Source: Bacteroidota bacterium (GTDB taxonomy: Bacteria > Bacteroidota > Bacteroidia > Chitinophagales > Saprospiraceae). Taken from it: a DNA stretch of 45,071 nt. The notes under the pieces were generated by a model. That model was not told where the DNA came from. It worked only from the letters and a program-made list of their open reading frames with translations, and searched no databases. A program made the translations under genes and the position numbers. Location: the NCBI GenBank assembly GCA_024642705.1, contig JAHEAQ010000032.1, positions 1 to 45,071 of the forward strand. Reading direction: 5' to 3'. Shown here in pieces: positions 36,495-42,707 of the stretch (position 1 is its first letter; every line of letters starts with the position of its first letter).

Positions 36495-36628
36495 TGTAAT
36501 GACAACACCCGCAATATAGATTAATATGTAAGAAATAAATTTGATGGCTTAAATTTAGTTATTTCATTTAATAATTTAATTATTTTGTAATTAGAATCAC
36601 AATTTTATGATTTTTAAGAATTTGTACT

Positions 36629-37420
36629 TCAAAAAACAAGATTAATAGCAAATCCATTGCTAGATCCATACAGCGTAATATTGGAAAGTTTATTTTTATG
36701 CAAATAAGGTATCAAATAACCAACAAGTGCACCCATGGAATATCCAGTCAGAATATCACTAGCAAAATGTTTTCCTGCTTTATATCTCAAAAAACCTGTG
36801 ACCGCTGGTAATAATGCAGCTCCCGACCAAACTATATATTTATATTTCGAATTTGGATAAATGTCAGCATAAACATTAGCTGCAAAAAAACTTACTGCTG
36901 CCGTATGGGATGTATGCCCTGAAAAAAAAGATTTTCTGGTATCCAAGGATAATTTTTCTTCCATTGGAACATTACTATTATAGGCATAAGGTCTAAATCT
37001 TTTAACAGAAGATTTAACTACACTTGTTATACCTCCATTTAATGCTACTACTTCACCAAACATCGTCAAAAACTGCAGTTTATTATTTTTTAGTTGAGAA
37101 GAAAACAACAATCCAAAAGGTAGCACACTTGTTGCATATAATAAAACATCACTCGAATGATCCGCTTTTTTAGAAAATTGGTTTATCGCATTATGATCAA
37201 ATTGATTTACATTATTTGAATTTAATGCTTGAATATCCTGAAAAGTAACATCGAGAGTGTAAGAGTCAATAATATGTGAAGTTGCAATTAAAGATAAGGC
37301 GATACCAGTTATGGTTGTTTCTTTTTGAAAGTCAGTATCATAGAAATACTGGCAGTTAGCTTTGCTGAAGCAAGTTGAAAAAATTAATGCAACCAAAAAA
37401 ATATTGGTTTTTTTCACCAT
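36629..37420 (-). CDS. PAP2-family membrane phosphatase
   Basis: The 263-residue protein has all three PAP2 signatures: K136-x6-R143-P144 (KSSVKRFRP), S167-G168-H169 (FFSGHTS), and R212-x5-H218-x3-D222. H169 and H218 are the catalytic histidines. An N-terminal signal segment and several hydrophobic stretches put it in the membrane with a periplasmic active site. Family members dephosphorylate lipid phosphates such as undecaprenyl pyrophosphate, phosphatidate or phosphatidylglycerophosphate; the exact lipid is unknown. The gene stands alone, about 134 bp upstream of the His-rich gene. Confidence 0.9.
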   Translation of the reverse strand: MVKKTNIFLVALIFSTCFSKANCQYFYDTDFQKETTITGIALSLIATSHIIDSYTLDVTFQDIQALNSNNVNQFDHNAINQFSKKADHSSDVLLYATSVLPFGLLFSSQLKNNKLQFLTMFGEVVALNGGITSVVKSSVKRFRPYAYNSNVPMEEKLSLDTRKSFFSGHTSHTAAVSFFAANVYADIYPNSKYKYIVWSGAALLPAVTGFLRYKAGKHFASDILTGYSMGALVGYLIPYLHKNKLSNITLYGSSNGFAINLVF

Positions 37421-37701
37421 TGAAAATAAAATTTATTCTTAGAATAATGAACTATCCATTTATAATGAAATATAAGAAAAATAAAAGGCAACTTTTTATT
37501 GCTTGAAAATACATTTTAAAGATTTGATCATTTCTGAACCAAAAAAAATAATAACAATTATAAAGAACTCGTTAATATTAAGGAATCCTCAAATGCTTTA
37601 TTTAAATAATTATATCCTAAAGCAACCATCACCTCTATAATTAACGTAAACCTATTAATAAACAATTAACAAAATCAAAATACTTATAAAATTTAGCACT
37701 G

Positions 37702-38331
37702 ATGAATTATCTAACTCTATTGTTGGTCGCACTTTTGAGTTTTCAAGGAAAACTAAATGCTCAAATCGCGCCAAATAATATTCCTGAAATTTCCATTGAA
37801 ATTGTAAAAACAGCAAATGGATTCGATGCTTTAAATATTAGTTTTGATGTCAATGCAAAACTAGAAACATTCATTAGCGTTATTGATGACGTTTCTAGCT
37901 ATCAAAGTTGGGTTTATAGGAGTCTTGGATCCAAACAACTACCTTCAAAAAATAATGGAATAATCGTGTACGAATCAAAGTTCGATTTCCCATTTCCTTT
38001 AACTGATAGAATTTTAAATGTGGAATGTCGTCAGAATATTGACTCTAATGGTATCTTTTATTCTGAATCAAAACTTTATACAGAACAACCTAATGACCAA
38101 AATTACGTGAATATCACTCATTTTGAATCCAAATGGAAAGTTTATCCTAATGGCAAAAATGGCCTTCATGTTGAATATTTTGTAAGTTCTGAGCCAGGAG
38201 GAATCATTCCATCATTTATTTATAATCTTGCTGTATCTGAAGGCCCAACAAAAACTATTCAAAACTTGATTGCAAAAGTAGAATCAGTTGAAAAATCACA
38301 CAAAAAATACGTTGAAATTATTGCAAAATAA
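37702..38331 (+). CDS. Secreted START-domain (SRPBCC) lipid-binding-like protein
   Basis: The 209-residue protein has a signal peptide ending LNAQ and a START-type domain (about 30-200) with ETFISVIDDVSSYQSWVYR, FDFPFPLTDRILN and FESKWKVYPNG. START domains hold a hydrophobic ligand, often a lipid. Bacterial secreted members are poorly characterised. It stands alone, divergent from the PAP2 gene, with 281 bp of AT-rich DNA upstream that contains no other visible feature. Confidence 0.8.
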   Translation: MNYLTLLLVALLSFQGKLNAQIAPNNIPEISIEIVKTANGFDALNISFDVNAKLETFISVIDDVSSYQSWVYRSLGSKQLPSKNNGIIVYESKFDFPFPLTDRILNVECRQNIDSNGIFYSESKLYTEQPNDQNYVNITHFESKWKVYPNGKNGLHVEYFVSSEPGGIIPSFIYNLAVSEGPTKTIQNLIAKVESVEKSHKKYVEIIAK

Positions 38332-38666
38332 ATTCAAAAAATTATTCAAAGCATTCATCACAAAACTCGTGATTGAGTAAAATTTTGTACTTTAAAGCTT
38401 CCAATTCCAAAAATCTCTTCCATTCTAATAATTTAATTTAATTTTCAAGTAAATTAAAGCAACTATTTTAAGCTCAATTGCTGTAAGCCTTATTGGTGAC
38501 ATAAGTGAACAATAACAAATTGAATTTACACCAATAAACGCCCTTGGTTCGTATTTACAACTTTGAAATGATTAATGGCCGCATGTTCGTTTGATTAATG
38601 TGTATTCAAATCACTTCATTATTTGAATGATTAATTTGCATTTATTGCAACCAATTTTTTTCAAAA
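38332..38666. other. 335-bp non-coding region upstream of electron-transfer operon
   Basis: No ORF or RNA gene was recognised. The 3' part holds three direct copies of TGATTAAT (38569, 38592, 38628). It also has an inverted repeat attcaaat (38604-38611) and atttgaat (38621-38628), ending 38 bp before the start codon of the cytochrome b gene. This is a likely promoter/regulator region. Confidence 0.5.
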
Positions 38667-39539
38667 ATGGATGAAGCTGGAAAATTTAAAATTCTGCATA
38701 TAATCTTTGTAACCACAATGGTAACAATTGTCATAGCGGTCACCATTTATCTTTTTTGGGTTGGACATTCCTATTACAGCACGACACTGGAAGAACGATT
38801 TTACCACGAACATCACGATTGGTTTAAGCCAAGTGGTTTGTTTGGACATGGTCTAGGAATCGTAGGCACATTAATGATTTTATTTGGAGTATTGATATAT
38901 ATTGCCCGCAAAAGATATAATTTTTTATCAAAATTTATAAGGTTAAAATATCTACTTGAGTTCCATATTTTTCTTTGCACTTTAGGACCAATTTTAGTAC
39001 TTTTTCATACCGCATTCAAATTTGGAGGAATTGTTTCGATTGCTTTCTGGAGTATGATTGCGGTGGTGTTAAGTGGTGTCATAGGAAGATTCATTTATAT
39101 TCAAATTCCAAGAACAATCGAAGGTAGAGAATTAAGTTTAAGTGAAGTTACCAACATGAGGATTAATCTAAGCAATGAATTGGCAAGTAGATCAAATATC
39201 TCCCAAACGACAATAACATTAGATAATCTCGAAGGTAGTTTAGGGATTCTTGAGAGCAAACCATCATATATAAAAGCATTGATTAATAATAGAAAAAAAA
39301 TTAGGTTATTAAAGAGAGAATTGAAACAAAAAAAGATATCAAGAGCAGAAAGAACAACAATTATCTCAATAGCTAAAAGCGAATTGTCACTAAATCAAAA
39401 AATACAGCGATTGGAATCTATGCAGACTCTATTTAAATATTGGCACGTTGCGCATTTGCCTTTCGCTTTAATCATGTTGATTATAGTTGTCATTCACGTT
39501 GCGATAACACTAATTTTTGGCTATAAATGGATATTTTAA
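38667..39539 (+). CDS. Di-heme membrane cytochrome b-like protein
   Basis: The 290-residue protein has five membrane segments (about 8-33, 57-80, 96-118, 121-146, 260-286). The last two-thirds includes a basic helical stretch (about 200-250). Two pairs of histidines have the classic H-x13-H spacing of cytochrome b-type four-helix bundles, H100/H114 and H263/H277. H61 and H260 are further membrane histidines. This predicts two stacked b hemes spanning the inner membrane. It is the first gene of an operon and overlaps the next gene by 13 bp, so it is probably the membrane partner of the FAD/ferredoxin oxidoreductase. No named family was recognised with certainty. Confidence 0.75.
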   Translation: MDEAGKFKILHIIFVTTMVTIVIAVTIYLFWVGHSYYSTTLEERFYHEHHDWFKPSGLFGHGLGIVGTLMILFGVLIYIARKRYNFLSKFIRLKYLLEFHIFLCTLGPILVLFHTAFKFGGIVSIAFWSMIAVVLSGVIGRFIYIQIPRTIEGRELSLSEVTNMRINLSNELASRSNISQTTITLDNLEGSLGILESKPSYIKALINNRKKIRLLKRELKQKKISRAERTTIISIAKSELSLNQKIQRLESMQTLFKYWHVAHLPFALIMLIIVVIHVAITLIFGYKWIF

Positions 39540-40876
39540 TGGAGGTGTTAATAGAACAAATATTAATTTATTTATCTGTTTTCCTATTATGTGGAATAGT
39601 GATTTTTTATTATTTAAAAAAACAAAAACAAACGACACTTAAAACGGAACAAAAAATTGCTCTTGCAAAAGAAGAAGGCTTGTTCGAGCCTGTTTCATTG
39701 CATCCATATATTAATTTGTCAACTTGCATTGGAAGCGCTGCTTGTATAACAGCTTGTCCAGAAAAAGATATTTTAGGAATTATAGATGGAAAAGCTACAG
39801 TCATAAAAGCATCCAATTGTATTGGACATGGAGCATGCTTTCATGCATGCCCCGTGGAAGCGATCAGTTTAAGAATTGGTACTGAAAAAAGAGGCGTAGA
39901 ATTGCCGCATGTTAATGAATCATTCGAAACCAATGTCAAAGGTATGTATATAGCTGGGGAATTAGGAGGAATGGGACTAATTAAAAATAGTGTTGAACAA
40001 GGTGAGCAAGCTATCGAAAGCATGTTTAAGAAAAAAAACCCTATAGAAAAAGGAGTTTTCGATGTGGTAATTATTGGTGCGGGTCCTGCTGGCATCTCAG
40101 CAACATTGACAGCAAAAAAATATGGAATGTCGAGCTTAACTTTGGAACAAGATTCATTAGGTGGTACAGTTTATACTTTCCCAAGAGCAAAAATTGTGAT
40201 GACGGCTCCTATGAATTTACCTTTGCATGGTAAAGTAAAACTTTTCAATACCTCTAAAGATGAACTTTTGACTTTATGGCAAGAAGTAATTAAAAACAAT
40301 GAAATTGACATAAAGGAACATACCAAAGTCGAAAATATCCTTCCTTTAAATAATGGCAAATTTAAAATTGAAACGGCTCAAGGAGAAACTTTTTTTGCAT
40401 ATAACGTTTTACTAGCTATTGGAAGAAGAGGAACACCCAGAAAACTTAATGTCCCCGGCGAGGATTTACAAAAAGTTGCTTATAGATTAATTGAATCCGA
40501 GAGGATTCAGGACAAAAATGTAATGGTTGTCGGAGGAGGCGATTCAGCAGTAGAATCAGCACTATTATTAAAAGATAGAAACAAAGTAGTATTGTCATAT
40601 CGAAGTGATAAATTCTCAAGAATAAAACCAAAAAACCGCGAGAAAATATTACAAGCAATTCAGGATAATTCGGTTAATGTGAGTTTTAATTCTAATCTAA
40701 TAAAAATTAATGAGCATGATGTAATGCTCAATTTTAGTGATTCGGGTGAAACCCACAGAATTCAAAATGATTTGGTTTATATCTATGCTGGCGGCGAATT
40801 ACCAACAAATTTTTTGCAAAAAGCAGGAGTGCAGATAACAAAAAGATTTGGTCATATTATAAAAAAACATAGTTGA
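39527..40876 (+). CDS. Membrane-anchored ferredoxin/FAD/NAD(P)H oxidoreductase
   Basis: The 449-residue protein has one membrane helix (about 11-29), then a ferredoxin-like domain with C67-x5-C73-x3-C77-P and C98-x5-C104-x3-C108-P. In both motifs the second cysteine of the normal CxxCxxCxxxCP is replaced (S70, H101). A thioredoxin-reductase-like flavoprotein follows, with FAD motif GAGPAG (184-189) and NAD(P) motif GGGDS (336-340). The redox-active CxxC of thioredoxin reductase is absent, so electrons probably pass between NAD(P)H, FAD and iron-sulfur clusters. An alternative start is ATG 39539, overlapping the previous stop (TAATG). It is co-transcribed with the cytochrome b and c genes, so it is the likely entry point of electrons. 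Confidence 0.85.
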   Translation: MDILMEVLIEQILIYLSVFLLCGIVIFYYLKKQKQTTLKTEQKIALAKEEGLFEPVSLHPYINLSTCIGSAACITACPEKDILGIIDGKATVIKASNCIGHGACFHACPVEAISLRIGTEKRGVELPHVNESFETNVKGMYIAGELGGMGLIKNSVEQGEQAIESMFKKKNPIEKGVFDVVIIGAGPAGISATLTAKKYGMSSLTLEQDSLGGTVYTFPRAKIVMTAPMNLPLHGKVKLFNTSKDELLTLWQEVIKNNEIDIKEHTKVENILPLNNGKFKIETAQGETFFAYNVLLAIGRRGTPRKLNVPGEDLQKVAYRLIESERIQDKNVMVVGGGDSAVESALLLKDRNKVVLSYRSDKFSRIKPKNREKILQAIQDNSVNVSFNSNLIKINEHDVMLNFSDSGETHRIQNDLVYIYAGGELPTNFLQKAGVQITKRFGHIIKKHS

Positions 40877-40880
40877 AAGT

Positions 40881-42707
40881 ATGGCAAAACAAATTATACA
40901 ATTACTTTTTTTCAATCTAATGCTAACGATTTCAGCGTTTGCCCAGATTTCGCCTGGAGACCTTTCTTCTGCACACAGTCAGTTAGATGGAATAAGTAAT
41001 TGTACGCAATGCCATGACTTAGGAAAACAAGTTTCCAATACTAAATGTATGGATTGCCATAAGGAAATAAAATCACTTATAAGTCAGAAAAGAGGTTATC
41101 ATTCCGATTATGCTGTTCAGTCCAAAAATTGTTTCGATTGCCACAGTGAACATCATGGTCGAAAATTTGACATGGTTAGATTTGATGAAAAGGAATTTGA
41201 CCATGATCTTACTGGATACACATTAGAGTCAAAACATTTAGTGATTGATTGTAAAGATTGCCACAAACCAGACTACATTTCCGATCCAAAAATTCAAAAA
41301 AAAGAAACTACTTATATTGGCTTAGAGCAAAAGTGTTTGTCCTGCCATGAAGATTTCCACCAAAATACACTTTCCACAGATTGTATCGCTTGCCACAATT
41401 TTGAATCATTTCGTCCAGCACCAGGATTTAATCATGATGATGCAGAATTTATTCTTAAAGGTGAACACCTTGATGTGGATTGCATCGAATGCCACCCAAC
41501 GACTTTTCAAAATGGGAATGAATTCCAACAGTTTACGGAACTCGCTTTTAATGATTGCGTGTCTTGTCATGAAGACCCACATTTAGGAAATATTCCTGGA
41601 AATTGTACCCAATGCCATGCAGAAAATGGTTTTGAATCATTTATGGGAAAGCAAAAATTTGATCATAATAAAACGGATTTTACATTAATTGGAAGTCATA
41701 AAAATGTAGATTGTTTTGAATGTCATAAAAAAACCAATGTAACATCTAAAATTTTCCTAGACAAGATAGGTATCAACGAAAATCAATGCATTAAGTGCCA
41801 TGAAGATGTTCATAAAGGCAAATTTGGAGAAGCTTGTGCTAGTTGTCATAAAGAACAAAGCTTTTCTAAGCTAAAATCAATGGAATTCTTTGATCACAAA
41901 TTAACTGATTATCCTCTAGAAGGCAATCATCAAAATGTGGATTGTATCAATTGTCATAAAGGAAGTCATCTTGATCCAATCGATTTTTCTGCATGTAAAA
42001 ATTGTCATGAAGATTATCATAAGGGAGAATTTTCTGACAATGGAATTTCAAGAGATTGTATAGAATGTCATACTGTAAGTGACGGCTTCCAAATGAGTTT
42101 GTTCTCCATCGAAAATCACCAAGAAACAGAATTCCCATTAGAAGGATCTCACTTGGCAACTCCATGTTTTGCATGTCACATCAGTGAAGAAACTTGGTCT
42201 TTTAGAAATATTGGAAACGATTGTGTGGATTGCCATGAGGATATACATAAAGGTTTTATTAGCGAAAAGTATTATCCAAATCAAAAATGTGAACAATGTC
42301 ACAATTCACAAACCTGGTCTGATGTAAATTTTAATCACGAATTGACAGAATGGCGACTTGATGGAGAACACAAAATAACTGAATGTCGTGCCTGTCACTT
42401 TAAATTCGGAGATGATAACAGTACATTTACTCAAACATTTTTTTCACTAAGCAACGAGTGCATTGAATGCCATAAAGACAATCATGATAATCAGTTTAAA
42501 ATAAATGGGATTACAGATTGTAAAAGATGTCATGATAGTGATAATTGGGATGCAAATAATTTTGATCACAATTTAACAGCTTTTATTTTAGATGGGAAAC
42601 ATGCTAACCTTGATTGTAAAGCCTGCCATAAACCTATAAACACCAACGGAAAATTAATTATACAGTATAAAATTAAAAAATTTGAGTGCGTAGACTGTCA
42701 TTCATAA
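40881..42707 (+). CDS. Secreted 23-heme multiheme cytochrome c
   Basis: The 608-residue protein has a signal peptide (about 1-22, ending AFAQ). I count 23 CxxCH heme-attachment motifs, about one per 26 residues. A repeated unit F-[DN]-H-x5-[FYW]-x-L-x-G-x-H followed closely by C-x2-CH appears about seven times. The extra histidines are candidate distal axial ligands, giving bis-His low-spin hemes. There is no membrane anchor or lipobox, so the product should be periplasmic or exported. It starts 4 bp after the oxidoreductase gene and overlaps the next cytochrome gene by 22 bp. A chain of closely packed hemes implies long-range electron conduction; the acceptor is unknown. Confidence 0.95.
   Translation: MAKQIIQLLFFNLMLTISAFAQISPGDLSSAHSQLDGISNCTQCHDLGKQVSNTKCMDCHKEIKSLISQKRGYHSDYAVQSKNCFDCHSEHHGRKFDMVRFDEKEFDHDLTGYTLESKHLVIDCKDCHKPDYISDPKIQKKETTYIGLEQKCLSCHEDFHQNTLSTDCIACHNFESFRPAPGFNHDDAEFILKGEHLDVDCIECHPTTFQNGNEFQQFTELAFNDCVSCHEDPHLGNIPGNCTQCHAENGFESFMGKQKFDHNKTDFTLIGSHKNVDCFECHKKTNVTSKIFLDKIGINENQCIKCHEDVHKGKFGEACASCHKEQSFSKLKSMEFFDHKLTDYPLEGNHQNVDCINCHKGSHLDPIDFSACKNCHEDYHKGEFSDNGISRDCIECHTVSDGFQMSLFSIENHQETEFPLEGSHLATPCFACHISEETWSFRNIGNDCVDCHEDIHKGFISEKYYPNQKCEQCHNSQTWSDVNFNHELTEWRLDGEHKITECRACHFKFGDDNSTFTQTFFSLSNECIECHKDNHDNQFKINGITDCKRCHDSDNWDANNFDHNLTAFILDGKHANLDCKACHKPINTNGKLIIQYKIKKFECVDCHS

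Noticed and set aside
37570-37583. CGTTA-ATAT-TAAGG resembling the LacI operator upstream of the START-domain gene
   Set aside because: One half-site is mismatched, the gene is unrelated to uronate use and the DNA is AT-rich, so chance is likely.
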